A stretch of DNA of 64,000 bases, taken from NCBI GenBank assembly GCA_031763025.1, contig JASSKH010000003.1:15558992-15622991 (forward strand), in the 5' to 3' direction. The DNA is from Macrocystis pyrifera (Eukaryota > Sar > Phaeophyceae > Laminariales > Laminariaceae). Shown here one piece after another: positions 1 through 14,082 of this stretch. The translations under genes were made by a program, and so were the position numbers. Under the pieces are notes generated by a model that was not told the origin of the DNA, did not search any database, and saw nothing but the letters and a program-made list of their open reading frames with translations. Position 1 is the first letter of the stretch, and each line of letters begins with the position of its first letter.

Positions 1-183
1 AGCGCGCTCATATTGTGCCGTCATGCCGTATCGTAAAAATGACACACATATTTCAAATTATTTTCGAAAATCGCGTTTCTGAGTTGAACACCAAGTAAGT
101 GTCGAGTTTTCGAATTCTACACGGCTTTTCTCCCCCCCTCCCCTCCCCGAGCCCCCGCCCTCGCCCCTCATCGTAACCAACAG

Positions 184-968
184 CTGAAACTCAAACATCT
201 TTGGCTTCCACAACTCGTTACTTTTCATTGCTTGTGCCGCGGCAGGTTCCTCCGCAACATGAACCGTCAGCCCTCGAAAAAGACGCTCGCAAAGCAGCCG
301 ACGCGATATTGCAGCGCGTCGGCACTGCTGCTGCCAGAGCAAACCGCAACTTCGTCGTCGTCCTGCAAATGAGGGACGCGCTCCGACAGGATAACTGCAA
401 GAAGACCCGTGCCATCAAGGAGGCCGCTAAGTGGAAGCAGACAAAAGACATGGCATACGACACATTGAAGCTCGCGCGCGCCGAAGAAAGCGCCGCGAAG
501 AAGAAGTCCGAGGGATGTAGCCGCCCCCGGCGGGTGCTTCGATACATCATGGCCGGGTGGGAGTCCGAGGTGGAGAAGGCGGAGCAGCTGGTAGCCGAGG
601 CGGATCGGGCGTACAGCTTGGCAAGGACGGAGGCCGGCGCGGCCCGAGAGGTGGCGTGCAGGTATGCGCAGGAAGAAGAGGCGTCGGAGTTCTTTCTGCG
701 AAGGGCGGAACTCGCCCACGCCAGGGCCGTGAAAATCTTTCACGCACTCGAGGGCGCGGCTGCTCAAGCTGAGGACCGGGCGGTTTACGCGGCGAACGCG
801 GTGGGGGTGGGTCGCTGCTGGGCAAAAGAAGTCTACGCGCGTGGAGGTGGAGACAAGATAGACCCGCTGCTTGTTGCTGCGGAATTGGCGGCAAGTGTTG
901 GGGACGGTTTCACCGACGACCAGGTGTGGAGCACCGCCTTAAGTTCGATGCAGCATACCTTGCAGTAA
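184..968 (+). CDS. Terminal exon of a helical Ala/Glu-rich protein (5' part outside window)
   Basis: The frame is open from base 177 to a TAA at 966-968 and encodes about 260 residues. There is no ATG near its beginning. A long pyrimidine tract followed by CAG at 181-183 looks like a splice acceptor, so I read this as the last exon of a gene whose start lies to the left; two bases at 184-185 would complete a codon begun in the previous exon. The protein is rich in Ala, Glu, Arg and Lys, has long runs without Pro or Gly (for example EKAEQLVAEADRAY) and should be largely helical, possibly coiled coil. It has no membrane segment and no domain I recognise. An alternative is a shorter single-exon gene starting at the internal Met of MRDALRQ. 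Function unknown. Confidence 0.55.
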
Positions 969-3941
969 GAGATAGTGTTTTCATTTTGCTCAGGATGTGC
1001 CTGGCGGGTACCCTTATATCAGGTATACTGCTGTAGTATTTACATCAATCGTTTTGGAGTTCCAGCCCAGCTTGCAGAAGAGGCGTTTTGCGTTCGGTGG
1101 CACTCTAAACTCTGAACTTGTAAACCGTGCTCACAGGTCTCTACCCTTCTCCCCCTCGGTATAGTGCTTGTCATGGCTTGCATCGCACACAGGGTTCGTC
1201 ATTGTCTCAGCTCGTTACCTTGAATCGACCTTGAATGTTGATGCTCTAGCGCTTTCCGCGACTGAAGAGAATGTCGAGGGTGTTTCGGTTTTGCCAGGAT
1301 TCAGACCCCGAACCCCTACAATTAATAATATCATCGAGACGATGTTTCGATTTTTGTTTTCGGCGTAGCTTCCCTTCCTCCTTGCGTACCCATTTTTTCC
1401 TATTCCTTTCCTTTCCTTTAATTTATGTCTACTTCTTCCTCTTTCTCTTCTGCTATTTGCCAGGTGTTCTGGCTTGTGTATGTTCTGTTTTTCTCATGCA
1501 ATGCGCTGTCGTTGTATGATGTAGTCTCCTGAAAGCATTTTGTGGTGTATAAGCTCCGTCTTGTAGCTTGTGACCACAGAGCGTGTGTCTGCCCATCAGA
1601 AGGACGTTGATGGACGGAAAGAATGGTTCAATGTGAAGGACACACAACGATAACAGTGTATAAATGAAAGCACTATAATCACTGAGCTATTCGTGGGCGC
1701 TGATTAATAGCTCATTGTTTTATGGTGTTTATCTAACACAAATCAATCTCCGTTAGTAAAACAAAAGTAACGTCTATCTACAGAGCTGTTGAGTACCTAC
1801 AGTAATACCTGCTGAATATATTAATAATAATCATAGTAAATAACTGCAGTGGATGCTCTGGCAGGCTCTGGGTGTTGGTTTTGACATATTACATATTAGA
1901 CATTGTGGACATGCATAGGACTCTCACGCCACACGTGCATCACATCGAGTCTGACACACGCTCTTCGCCTTGGCCTTCTATTGCCGAACCGCGCTGTCCG
2001 TGTCTTCTTCTCTTCCATACCTGCCTGTATGCGCGTACTGTGCGTACAACATGCCTTTGTAACAGGTGGCGCCCAAGGCGAAGAAGCCCAGGCATTGAGC
2101 GGGGTGTGCCATCTTCACCCTCGCCTACAGCAATAGAGCACCCTGTATCTCATCAGCAGTACGTCTTCGTTGGCTAGTGACGCCCGCGCAGGGTATACAT
2201 GCGCTGTGGAGGGAGTAAGTTTACCTGCCCTGCTTGCGAGGATGGGCGGAGACAGAGCAATTATCGTAATGCGGGGGTCATGCCTCGACGCTTATTGGGC
2301 ATGTCGGGCAAAACCAACCCCTGATGGTGTGTGACGTGGTGAATAACGATGTGGAGAGTTGATTTGTGAGGTCGATTGGTGGTGTAGTGCTGTGGGGCGT
2401 GTTTGCGCACGCCTATGCCCGGTCTGCGCAAATCAATCGTTCCCGCGTGTGCCACCGAATACTAGTGGGGGGGTCACTTTCGTAGTCCAAGACGCGCGAT
2501 AAGGCGGTCGTGCAGGCGGTGGTGGTGTTGGTAATGAGGGCACCAAGATGCAGGTTGTGATTTCCCCACTAATAAATTTGTTGGTGCTTGTTGATGCATA
2601 AATCGTGCGTGTGTGCGGCGCGTTCGATATTCCGGTACCCACTGCAATCGTGCCGTAATGCCGCGTCGGTGTGTGCTCTAGTGCAAAGGCAGTTTGATGG
2701 AAAATTCTGAGTAGGTGTCGCTGTTTTTGTCTAAAAGCTCTATTTTTTTTCCAACTGGTGTGATGAGGTGAGCGGCTATTTTTACAGTGTTTTGTCAGAG
2801 AGCCGGTGAAGCTTGCCGAGGGGCTTGTGTGGAGGTGCTCGCTCGCCCCCGTAGTGCGTATTAAGAGAGAAATGTATGCAACAGTCAAGCCATTATAAAA
2901 AATATCGAAAAAAGGTTGATTGCTGTACGCCTACGCAACGACGCCCCCCCCCACGGTCGCGTTTAATCGAAACTTGTTCACGCTGGAATATGCTGCATAC
3001 GTTGTCCCCTCAAGATGCAGCACCGGGCAGCACGTGATCCATAGTAGCACCTAAGACCCCGAAGGGCCGGAACGTGCTTCCAAGTGCTGCCGTCACGGGT
3101 GTGCAGCAGCAGTATGCGGTGAACGTTGTTGCCCGATCAGGTCATCTTTTTTAGCTAGTGGAACCGCAGCCAGGGTAGAGATGTGTGATGCCGCTTTGCT
3201 TAGCGGGCGATTCCACCTAAATAGCGTCTTACTTGGGCGGGAAATGTGCTTTCGCAAGGGGGTGGGAGTTAGGCGGGGGGGGGGGAGTCTGTGTGCAACC
3301 TATTGACTTGAAAAACAAAGAGTAGAAATAAATTCACCACAGTCAAAGAAAAAAAGGTGTTCGTTTTATGTTAGTGGAGGAGTGGGTGTGTGCGGTACGG
3401 TGTAAGCAGTATTCAATATTGGTAAACGTTTTCTTCCAATGTGGTTACTGTTTAGGAGTCAGCCGCTATAGGTATCAATGATTAGGACAATTGGGTGATG
3501 CCGCCCTTTTTTTTCGGGTGTTGCAACAGTACAGGAAGCTTGTTATTGGAGGGGACCGGGGGGCGGGAGTGGGTTGTATGTATGGAAGCCAAAACTTCAG
3601 GATACAAAGTAAACCTCTGAACTAATTTCTCAAGTCATGAAAACTGCAGTATCGATGTTTGCCAGTGACGTATGGTAATGAGTGTCCAACGAGGTTGCCG
3701 CCAGGGGATAGTCGTACCACAGCCGAGAGAGTACAGCGATGCAACACCGCCGTAACTTTGGGACGCTGTACTGCAGTATTGTGCACCGGCAGGAGGCGTG
3801 ATTCTGGGGGGGGGGAAAGCGGGGTTGTATTCGTGGATGACAGAGTGTTTACAACAAGATAATATGTGTGTCGATTAGTATGCAGTAATGAAGTACCCAT
3901 TCACCAGTGCAGTGTGCAGCAATATCGTTTTTTTTTTTCTT
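969..3941. other. Non-coding stretch after the first gene
   Basis: Probable 3' UTR of the preceding exon followed by AT-rich sequence. I see no convincing gene. It holds one family A copy (about 1559-1650), short G runs near 3280 and 3805, and at 1125-1265 a stretch faintly like SINE-C (CTCACAGGT, CTTCTCCCCC, CAGGGTTC in the same order), too diverged to call. Confidence 0.5.
1559..1650 (+). repeat. Dispersed repeat family A, copy 1
   Basis: The stretch from TTGTGACCACAGAGC to GGTTCAATGTGAAGGACACAC matches, with divergence, the better copies at 18958-19092 and 35457-35578, including the GTTGATGGACGGAAAGAA block. It is the most diverged of six copies. Confidence 0.6.
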
Positions 3942-4140
3942 CAATCACTTTCACTCTCCAGCCTAACTCGTTAGGAGTTTTATCCTCAGCGATCTTGTTG
4001 ACAAGCCGTGATCACAGGGGGTCGTCCCTTCTCCCCGATACGTGCCTTCACTTTTATCGCGCATAGGGTTCAGCATTCCCACCGCCCGTCGATTTTCATC
4101 AAATGTTGCTTACCCAATGCGACTTGAAAATACCCTGCGA
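3942..4140 (-). mobile_element. SINE-C copy, truncated (lacks tRNA-like head)
   Basis: Shares ordered blocks with the longer copies at 29908 and 60709: CACTTTCACTCTCCAGCC, TCAGCGATCTTGTTGACAAG, CGTCCCTTCTCCCC, TCGCGCATAGGGTTCAGC and CGTCGATTTTCAT. The tRNA-like part expected at the higher coordinates is absent, so in the minus-strand sense this copy is 5' truncated. Confidence 0.65.
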
Positions 4141-4740
4141 GTAGATGCACACATTCAATCGTAGATTCAGGACAAGGTGCGCACAACGATATCGATCGGT
4201 CTGGAGTTGGATCTGTTGAGTTGGCGTTAGAGAGCACCAGTCAGTGAACCGTGATCAGCACTGACAACTGACACGTCACGTCCTCTTTTAGGATTGCTTT
4301 TCCTGACGTCTGCTGGTTGAATTGTACCAGGCATGGCCGACCGTTTAGTCTGTAAGGTTCAGCTTGGCGAAGTTTTCGATTTTTGCGGCCTCTCTGTAAG
4401 TGGGAGATTTGGCGTGGAGCGTGGGGTGAAGGGAAAACGAGCGGTTTGGTGTACAGCACGTTGTCTCCTGCACGTCGCCGTTTTGTGAGAGCTGCTTTTT
4501 AGAGGGTGGGGTCAACCTCGCCCGTCAACTTTGCTTGGCATTGTGCGATTAGCACTCGTATAGATGGGCAGCAGCAGTGGTAGGGGCACGCGCGGGGAGC
4601 GGTAGCGGAAATTCAAAAAGTCTATATTGCTATTCTAGGCAAGCGACCAGCTATCTCCTCTAGAACTGCATCCACGTCTTAGTTTGAGATAACGTTTGCA
4701 GCAGTGAAACGGTTGAGACGAGCGGAACTGTCGAGGGAGG

Positions 4741-4816
4741 GGGGGGGTGTATTTATCATCATGCATGGCCGTAGTCGTATGACCATAGACCCTCGCATCC
4801 CTAAAATGCCAGGGGG
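4741..4816 (-). mobile_element. SINE-B 3' fragment
   Basis: A G run followed by CATGCATGGCCGTAGTCGTA and GACCATAGACCCTCGCATCC, the hallmark of the SINE-B family (full copies 28353, 37228, 49686). In the SINE sense (minus) this is the 3' end with its poly-C tail. Confidence 0.75.
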
Positions 4817-5904
4817 GACAGAGGCAGGCATTTACGGGAGGGAGCTCGTGACATGGTTTGACATGCCGTATTAAAACACCCTCTTCGAGCTGCCTCGAGG
4901 GGAAACGGCCTTTTTTTCACCTGCGAACGTCCGATCTGACTGAGCGAAGAGAGCAGTATGCATGCTGCGTAAAATAGGTTTGGTACGTGTGTAAAGTTGC
5001 ACCTGGTGAGCCAGGCAAGGTGCGTCGATGTGGTGTGTCAGGTTCTTGGTGTCGAACATGGCGATAGCCGTGGTGCCGCTACGGACCAGACAAAAATACA
5101 AAAAAAAATAATCTTACACTTCCTGGCTTCGCTATCACGAAACGACCAAGGCGCGCAACAGCAGACTACAAGCTACGATGAGTCGTTTTACCTTTCGGCA
5201 AAAATCAAGAAAAGTCTCTTCGAGGCGGGGGTGCGTGCGTATATGCTGTACACCTGATACCCGGGTAACAATTTGTACATATGTATGTACACCTGCTGTG
5301 TACATTTCGTCGTCGCTTGCATCGTTGATTGCGAGACTTGCAAATTTCCGATTTCCACAACCAAAACAAGCGGGCGAGCTTGCGCTTGCGCATGGGACCC
5401 GCTTAGTCGTAAGCCGTCTCGACTTGGTCGCGATCACCGTACTGCCCTGTTTTAGTTGTCTTGCTGGTGTATGTTTTGGATGCGGCGGGACTGACGTTTT
5501 TCTAGTTTTTTTTTTCTTCGAAAGCACACAGCCTGCTGCACGTATGAGGCAACCTTGCTTCACTATCACTCAACTACGTATATGGTTAAGCAGCTCATCA
5601 CCCAAATGTGCGATATAGTGCTCTTCTGTGAAAACATAAAAGGCTACGACTTACTTGCCTAATCTACCCAAAACAGCACCTCTTACGCCGCTCGAGCCAT
5701 ACAACAACAATATTGCGCACCCAGTACACAAAGTCCACATAAAAACGCTTACAATCCACGTATTGTACACCTCTCAACGGCCAAGCGAGAACAATTTCAT
5801 TGGCACATGCACACGCAAATCGAGCTGGCATGGCCCCGCCACCACGGTCCGACACGCTTCCGTCCACCACTATCAATCAATCAACCGGTTTCCTGTTGAA
5901 CCGT
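4817..5904. other. No gene recognised
   Basis: Open frames here (up to 146 codons, on both strands) overlap each other, have no family resemblance and no clear splice context. I see nothing to annotate. Confidence 0.4.
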
Positions 5905-6120
5905 AGGCATGGAAATCACGCCAAGAACTTTTACCGACGGCATGGGAATCACGCCAAGAGCATACTACTGACGGCATGAAAATTACGCTAAAAAAAACAT
6001 ACCGACGGCGTGAAAATCACGCCAAAAAAACATACCGACGGCGTGAAAACCACGGCCAAAAACAATACCGACGGCGAGAAAACCTCACCCGAGACACGGC
6101 ACCGACAGAATGAAAAACCA
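5905..6120. repeat. Tandem repeat with a hairpin in most units
   Basis: About six units of roughly 34 bases built on ACCGACGGCGTGAAAATCAC then GCCAAAAAAACAT. The best units contain GGCGTGAAAATCACGCC, a 7-bp perfect stem with a 3-base AAA loop. Units to the left (5905-5985) are diverged but keep GGCATG(A/G)(A/G)AATCACGCCAAGA; those to the right (6050-6115) decay. An ORF through the array (6010-6312) is just the repeat read through. Confidence 0.8.
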
Positions 6121-6203
6121 AGGTCGGGAAAATACAAGATGATTGCGGCCGTCACCGGGCGCACCAATTCCGTTTTCGTTGGCTATAATATACCCAATAC
6201 GAC

Positions 6204-9200
6204 TTATACCCCACAAACTATTCCAGGCCCAACCCACCGAGTCCGCACGCACACCGTTACACATCCCGATACATTTTTCAGGCAGACAGGCAGGCAGACA
6301 AACAAGCAGTGAGACAGGCACGCACGAACGCGCCCGCTGTTCGAAAGCCAAAAGAGGAAAACCGACGGCGCATCTAAAACAACTATACATACAAAGTACG
6401 TGGACAAGCAAGATGGTCGTGGCGGGACTGGGGGAAGAAAACACGCTATTACGCGAGGCAGAATCTCGATCAAGCCAAACTCACACCCACCCCGACCCAA
6501 CTCTCGCCCTTTGATTCTGACCGATGATACATTGCGTCGCTGCCCCCCTCCACCTCTCTCCCCCGTCCATTCTCCGCCTTTGTTCCCTGCAGGCTTCAAC
6601 GAACAAAAATCAACCCAACAACAAGAAGACATGCTGCCATATACCAGGTAAACTACACTAAGAGACCGCGTAGTTCTGAGCCCCGTATCTCGCGGGCGGG
6701 GGGGGCTCGAGTGAGCCTGGACGCTGGTACCGTGTCGGTCCACCCAGCTCTTGAGGTCATTCTCGGCGAACTGCTGGGACGGCGGGAACAGCTCCTCGTC
6801 CGCCACGAAGCACTGCAGGATGGTAGTGATAGCCATCCCGTAGACGGAGGTGATCATCTTCCCCGTGAAATACGCGAGCACCGCCGTCATTATCGTAGGC
6901 CCGGCGATGGAGTTCAGTTTCGACCGTATGTTCGAGTCCATCGCGTAGTACACGCTGACGGTGGTCACGGCGGTCACAAACAACTGAAAAACAAGCGGCG
7001 GGATGCGCGTTTCCACCAGGATGAGGGGGGGGGGGGGGGGGATGGAGATGGAATGAGCGTGGTCCCCTGGATGAGCTCGCAGCGGGATTGGTGTTGCGTG
7101 ATGCTTTCCCGTGTTAAAACAATAAAACCCGGTAATGCAGTAGTATTTCCGGCAATGCAGTAGTATTTCCTCCCGATCAAGCCCAGGCGGATTTTCCACG
7201 GAGACACTATTAATAATTCGCTCCAAAAAAAATAAAAAGTTGTTTATTGTCTCACAGCGCGTTCGACGACTTCGCTACCCCTTCGCGGTCACATCTCAGA
7301 TTTATTCATCTCTCTTGTCCGTTCCACTTTCACGACAACGGTCGCGCTATAACTACAGACGAATGAAATAACCGGCGCTGGGTTGCCATATTTCAACTCA
7401 AGGATAACCTTCAACAACTGCACAACGAACTGCATACACGTTTCGGGGACACACAAACTACTTGGATATATAGACATGTTTTTTTTCGTAGTGCCATCTT
7501 CACATCCACTACGTTTTTCTCGCGCACATGCCTCCTTCGTAGTACACACGCTTATGTTCAGTATACCCATCCGTCCGAGCATGTACAAAAACAGATACTC
7601 ACGTGCAAAGAGAATCGAGCGATATGCCCCTCCCATTGCTGCGGCGCACGACCCTGGCCCTGCGCCGGCAATCTACAGACAATCGCTTCTAAACAAGTAT
7701 CCGCAGCCAGTCAGTGGAAACCCCCCAATCTGACTGATATATAAACCGCTGCTATGCTAAATCTCTCGCTGGTGTGCGTCGGGGCCGTGGACTAAGCGGA
7801 CCGCTTAGTTTCGCCGATTTTGCCAGAAGCGCCGACAAAAAAGTAGCACGAACACAACACAAAAACAAAAAAAAAAAATCCTTTCCTGCCTCCCCCGCCC
7901 CCCCCCCAAAAAAAAACGCCAACATAAACCGGATGAGCTACAGCAGCACAAGCAGCGCGGTAAATTGAACGCAAGAGATCGGCCGCTTGCACGCTCGTAA
8001 CTACAGTAGCATTAAGTTCATAGTTACCGCACGGTAGTCATGGCACGCACCCCCGCGGTCGTAACAATCGATTCGATCGATTGCCACTCCGTCTAACATA
8101 TCACACGTAGCCGTGGTACGTACCGTCATGACGGTGAGGACGAACCCTCCCAGGATGGACACGGCGGCAACTCGCGCGATGTTTCGCGCGATGAGGAAGA
8201 ACGCTTTCCTCGCCGAGGTGCAAAAGTTCGTAGAGAAAATCGCGGTCTGCGGGCGGGTGGGCGAGACGGAGGGAGGGAGGGAGGGAGAGAGGGGGAGCAG
8301 ATTCAAGTGCCGTGATAGCGACGGACATTTGCGATTTTTCTCAGCGACGGTTATAATGCACCTGGTAAAGCAGTTTAAAAAACGCAGTCAAAAAAATCAA
8401 TCATACGTCACCTGTGAGGTCAACCAAACTGGTTGGGTGTGTTAACGTATCAAGAGTCCCCTGGGACACAGCTAAAAGGTCAACCATAGCCCACCCAAAC
8501 TAAGCCTTGGAACAAAGTCATGCCTCGGCAACAGCACGGCGTGATGCGCAATTGCCACCGTGTAGCCCAACAAACTGTGCTCGACCTTGGGAGGGAGGGC
8601 GGAAGGGGAGGTGTCATTATCATGCATGGCCGTAGTCGTATGACCATAGACCCTCGCATCCCTACAATGCCGGGACGGAGCACGTCGGGTTTTCACCGAC
8701 CATACAGACATTACTTGCACCAAGCGCGGTGTGGCCACTGGGCGGAAGGGGGGGGGGGGGGGGGGGGAGGTAAGGATTCGGGAAGCTTCGAGAGAGACAG
8801 AAGAGGCAGAAGCGCACTTGATTGACGTCGACGGCGACTTCGACAAACGTTCTCGATGCTGCACTGCGAGTGTGAACACATCGCTCCAGCCAAAAGAGGG
8901 ACGGTTGCATCGAATGGACGATTCCTCAGGCACTGTGAATAAACCTCGCACTGAGGCGGACATACACCGTATCGCACGGTTTGGCTTACGCAGGGGCAGG
9001 CAGGCTCATGCTTCATCCGGCAACCTCTTTAGACAGATACAGAACTGAGGTGCGCCATTTTTCAACTGCCGACAGCCCAGGCGTTGAGTTACGTGTGGAC
9101 ATTCAATGAAGCAAGGAAAACCCAACACCAGCATTCCAAAAACAAAAACAAAACATTTACGTAGGACAGCAGCGCGACGTGAAACAGGAAGGGGACGCGC

Positions 9201-10423
9201 TTTTGATCGTCACTTATGTGTGCGCGCACCTGCACGTATGCGTTCTTGTTGATGAAGCGGATGCACTTCTCCAGGCACCAGAAGCAGCACGCGCAGCAGC
9301 ATGCGATGTACTGGAGGGGCGCGTTACCCGTATTCTTGGCCTTCCTTTGGATGTACGACAAGACAGCTTGGATCATCTGCAACATGGAAAAAAAACACAC
9401 ACACACAGAGATAAACAAAGCAGAGACGAGAGAGGCGACACAATTACGCGTGAGCCCAGGACGCATCGCCCACACCAAAGCTACCCCCGCGAACCACGCA
9501 ACGACCCCTCAGAGACGCTCCAACGACATCACGACCACTTGCGCCGTCCTCTCTCTGCTTACCCCCCCCCCCCACTCCTCCCCTATGGTCATACGACTAC
9601 GGCCATGCATGACACGAATACATCCCTCCCTTGTAGGGATGCGGGGGTCTATGGTCATACGACTACGGCCATGCACGACACGAGGATACTCCCCCTCCCC
9701 CCTCCCCGACTACCCGCAGCTACCCAGGACCCCGCCATCTATCTCTCCTCCCCTCACGACAAGTCCATGCGCATTGTCCGAAGAACCAACAGTACACCTC
9801 TTGACACGCTCCACGAATGAATGGGGGCATACATAGCAATACATACAGTATAGCAATGCATACAGGATAGTAGTAAGAACCCACCATGGACTAACAAATC
9901 ACGCATCCCCCTATGTTTCCACACCAAGTTAGGTTCTGATTACTGTGTTCCCCTGTTGTACAGCAAAAAATCACCTCCACGATGGCGACGATGAGCCCGC
10001 CGAACGCAGCCGTTCCGATATGGAAAATGAACGTCCTGCCCACGGAGGAGACGACAGTCAACGATCCCACCAAGTTCTTGTTCCTGGCGAAGTACCACTG
10101 GGCAACCGACATGGCGACTACGATCTATCGCGGACAACGAGGACCCCAATAGATAAAAAAAAAACGGGACGGGGGCGGGCGGAGGGGGAGAGAGGGGATG
10201 TGGATGGGGGGGGGGGGGGGGGGGGGGGGGAGGAGTTATGGCGTGAAACGCGCGGTGGAAGGAAGGGTGTAAATAAGACGTTTTCGCTCCCAACATGAAT
10301 ATATTAACCCTGTCACCACAAAACCATTAAAACATAAAAATAGGCCCAGAGGGAGTCCACGGGACCGTCGACAACGCTGCCAGCTACACGACCGGTTCGT
10401 TCGGGTCAGCTTGTGCGCTCCCC

Positions 10424-10481
<58 letters not shown>

Positions 10482-13400
10482 CCCCTGCCTTCCTTTTTCC
10501 TTCCCTCCCTGGTAAAGCCTGTCTTTAGCCTTGTCGACGCTCTTGGCGGTATGATAGGCATCCGGCTTCTCCCCCCCCCTCCTTCCCACCCTCCCTTCCT
10601 CCTTCCTTCCTTCACTCCCTCCCGGGCAAAGCTCGTCGCTAGTCTTGACGACGCCTTCGGCGGTAGACAGCTACCATCCATGGTGCACATTTGGTAAATA
10701 TCATCCATGGGCCGGCCTCACCTGTCCCATGGCCGTGATGAAGTTCAGCGACCAGTACAGGCAGAAGATCAGGAACCAACCGCGGTACTCCACATCGTCG
10801 TCGAAGGAGTACACCTGCGAACCAAAAAAAACACACACACACACAAACACACACAGAACGCGTCGATTGGCGAGCGAGAGAGAGAGACGCGCGGCGAGAA
10901 AGCACAAGATGAGGAAAAACAAATCCCTTACATGATACCAAAAAAAAAAACATCACTTTTACTTTCCAGCTCAAGTTGCCGGGTGGGAGCGGTAAAGTCC
11001 GCATGGCCTGGCACATGTTTCCTGGATTGGATCTGTACTGCACAGATCCTGCACAACATCTCACAACGGCAGGTTATATATTAGATCTACTGTATATGAT
11101 CTAGATAGTGATCTGTTCAATCTGTGAAGGGTCCAGGCCGTAAGAGCTGTGCATCCCCTTTCACTTCGACTGCGCACCCCCACCACGTTCACAAAACGCA
11201 GCCAACAAGATTGACTCCCACAACAATCATAGTTCGATCTACCGCTCTTATCTGATCTGCAAACTGCGCACCCTGATATCTGTCTCTCTCTGCTACCCAG
11301 GCGCGCAAGCGCAAGCGCGCAGCAGCGGGGTGGGCGCACGCAGACAATGCAACGCAGGCCGTTCTCTCACCTTGTAAGATATGTCGAGCCCACTCGCGTT
11401 TTCTACGGTCTTGGTCGTTATCTCCCCGAGGCTGGCGGTGTAAGCAGCATAGTACATCCAGATAGCCATGAACGCGATAGAACCCGCCTGCACATTACAA
11501 CAATTCATACATCAGCACCACGTAAATTGGGCCTTTAGGTCTCTCTCGGCAGCGTCAATGAACACTATTGCACACACGTCGAAAACGCGGCCGAGACTCG
11601 AGCAGTGTCGGCCATGCTAATATACCCATGGTAACGTCGTTTTGCTGCAGCGCGTTGCACACGGCATGGAAACCGACGGACACGCACGCCACCTATGGCG
11701 GTGCAAACCGCTGAGAGTGAAGGAAAACATCACCGGCTACGTAGGTTCCAGCAGCGCAAAAAAAAGTACCACCGAAAGCAGGACGCTCGCTCAAGTCAAG
11801 CAACCGGGGGAAACAAGGTATGTACATACGTGAAACCGTCGTGAAACGGCCGCTATGAAACTCGATCGCCGTGAAACTGTCGTGATGAAACCGCCGTGGT
11901 GAAAAACGGGTGAAAACACGACAGTCCCGTCCGTGAAACCCGGCAAATGGCGATAATATATGCAATGACACTATAACCCTTGAAAATAGCGTATACTATA
12001 CTACTTGTCACAGCCCATAGGCCCCCATTTCTCTCCAAGCGACCGAATTGGATGAAAGCAGGACGCCCCACGGCATGAAACACTGCCCAGACGTAAAACC
12101 GCGACAGCCCCGTTCTTGAGCATGACATTCTTGTTAGGTGACGCGCTTCATTCATCCCGCCTATTGACCGCAAAGGCATCCAACGACTTCGACGATATAT
12201 AGATCGTATCCTTGTGGGTCAAGCCCCAAGCGGCATGAAAGCGTTTCGGGGGTCTACCAAAAACACAACAAGGACGACTGAACCCTCCCTCCCCTCCCCT
12301 CCCCTCCCCTCCCCTTCCCGCCTAGCACGGCAGAAAATGGTTGTGGCTCGTCCGCCTCCCCCACATTGCCTTTTTCTCGCCCCCATTTCACCTCACTCAT
12401 TGACGTACGCTACGTTAGGGAGGCCCCTCTTTTTATTCCCGCCGATTCCTTGCAACGAGGAGAGCTCTATATGCTACGTACGTCCCTCGCCCAAAAAAAA
12501 CAACTTTGATAAAACATCACTATTCTTGTGCAAAAACCGCAGCCCGACGAATCACCCATCGGGGCTATAGGTCTTAAGTCGAAAAAAAATAGGAAAAGAC
12601 ATTCCATTCTGGCCGAGAATGTAGTCTCCGTACGGCATTGACGGACTCCAAGCGTTCGTATAATGACCGGTAGAGGCCAGCGTGGTATTACGTGATTCGC
12701 AACATTTTCGGTGGACCCTCACATGGGGAGTCTCATCGCTCGGAAGTTTCAATGTTTGGGTCAAAACACCCCCCCATAACGTACGAGTGGCATAACCTCC
12801 CCCACCCTCCCCCCTCCCATGCATGGACATGAGTACACCCCCCTCATCCCCATCGCCGTCGGGAAAAAAAAAAGCCTCACCAGCTGCAGCACAGGCCAGA
12901 CAGCAATGAGCGGCATAGCAGCTATCGACCGGCCGGCTTCCTTGATCACTCCGATAGCGAGGGATATCCTCTTCGCCAAGAAGCAGAACAAGCAAAACCA
13001 CAAAACCGCTAGCACCTGTGCAAACCCCAAGCAAGCGTGAGCAGAACAATATATATATATATATGGGTGATTAAATAAAGAAAATTGCGAGCGCAAGACG
13101 GTGGGTAGGGGGGACGGACGAGACGGCATCGGCAGCTTCTACGACAGCAAGAACGATCCCACACTAATCGGAATACAAATCTGAAGGGGTCGAAAGCCAG
13201 TCCGTGCTCGCTCTTCAACCTTTTCAGAACTGCACTGCGCGTAAAAAAAAATTGTACACTAATTCCAACTAAATTGTACCCCAAAACGGCATTGCAATCC
13301 TAAACGGGATATCACACAGTGCACACAATAAATGAATCGCCAAACCTCGTGGTGGCAGTTAGCACACAGCACGCACAAGAAACGAATTGTCAACCTCGTG

Positions 13401-14022
13401 GTGACTTGCGGCCAGGCCACACCAAGAGCTACCTACCTACCTACCTACCTACCTACCTACCGCATTCGCACGACAAATGTCGGGGGGGGGGAACGCAGCA
13501 GGTGGCATTTGCCGGTCACACGAGGCAGGATAGGCAAGCCGAACAATAACAAAATACAACAAAATGCTTAAAATATACTTGACTTTGAAACCTAACCCTC
13601 ACAACCCTGGCCCTCGTAACCTAACCCTGTAACCCCAACCGCCGGGAAATTTCAGAATTTTTAAGGATGTAATGAGGAGTATGTGTGGACAATCAACAAT
13701 TTTGTCGAAGCTGGTGCAAGGTTGTGGACACTGCGTACTGACGTACATGACAGGAGTCGAAGAAAATAAAATACACAGAAACGAGCCGGCAACATCTTCG
13801 GCAAACCACATAAAACACACAGAAAAACGCCTCTCTTGTATAATTATCTATGCACCAGCACTCACCATCGCAATGACGGAGACAACGTAGGTGCCGTACA
13901 CGACTTCCTGCATCCGCAGCAAGATCGGCAGGTGGGTGAGCGAACGGACGGGCGTGGAGTGAATCAGTGGCATAGTGCATCAGAGAGTGAGAGTAGAAAA
14001 TCTCTTGTATGTGGAAAGAGAG

Positions 14023-14082
<60 letters not shown>

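Noticed and set aside
5905..6120. CRISPR-like array
   Set aside because: Regular short repeats with hairpins were considered, but the units are directly adjacent without unique spacers and the context is eukaryotic.
6010..6312. 100-codon frame starting MKITPKKHTDGVKTT
   Set aside because: The repeated peptide is only the hairpin tandem repeat read through.
10413..10697. Proline-rich frame (and glycine-rich partner on the other strand)
   Set aside because: Created by the long poly-C tract in a CTL intron.
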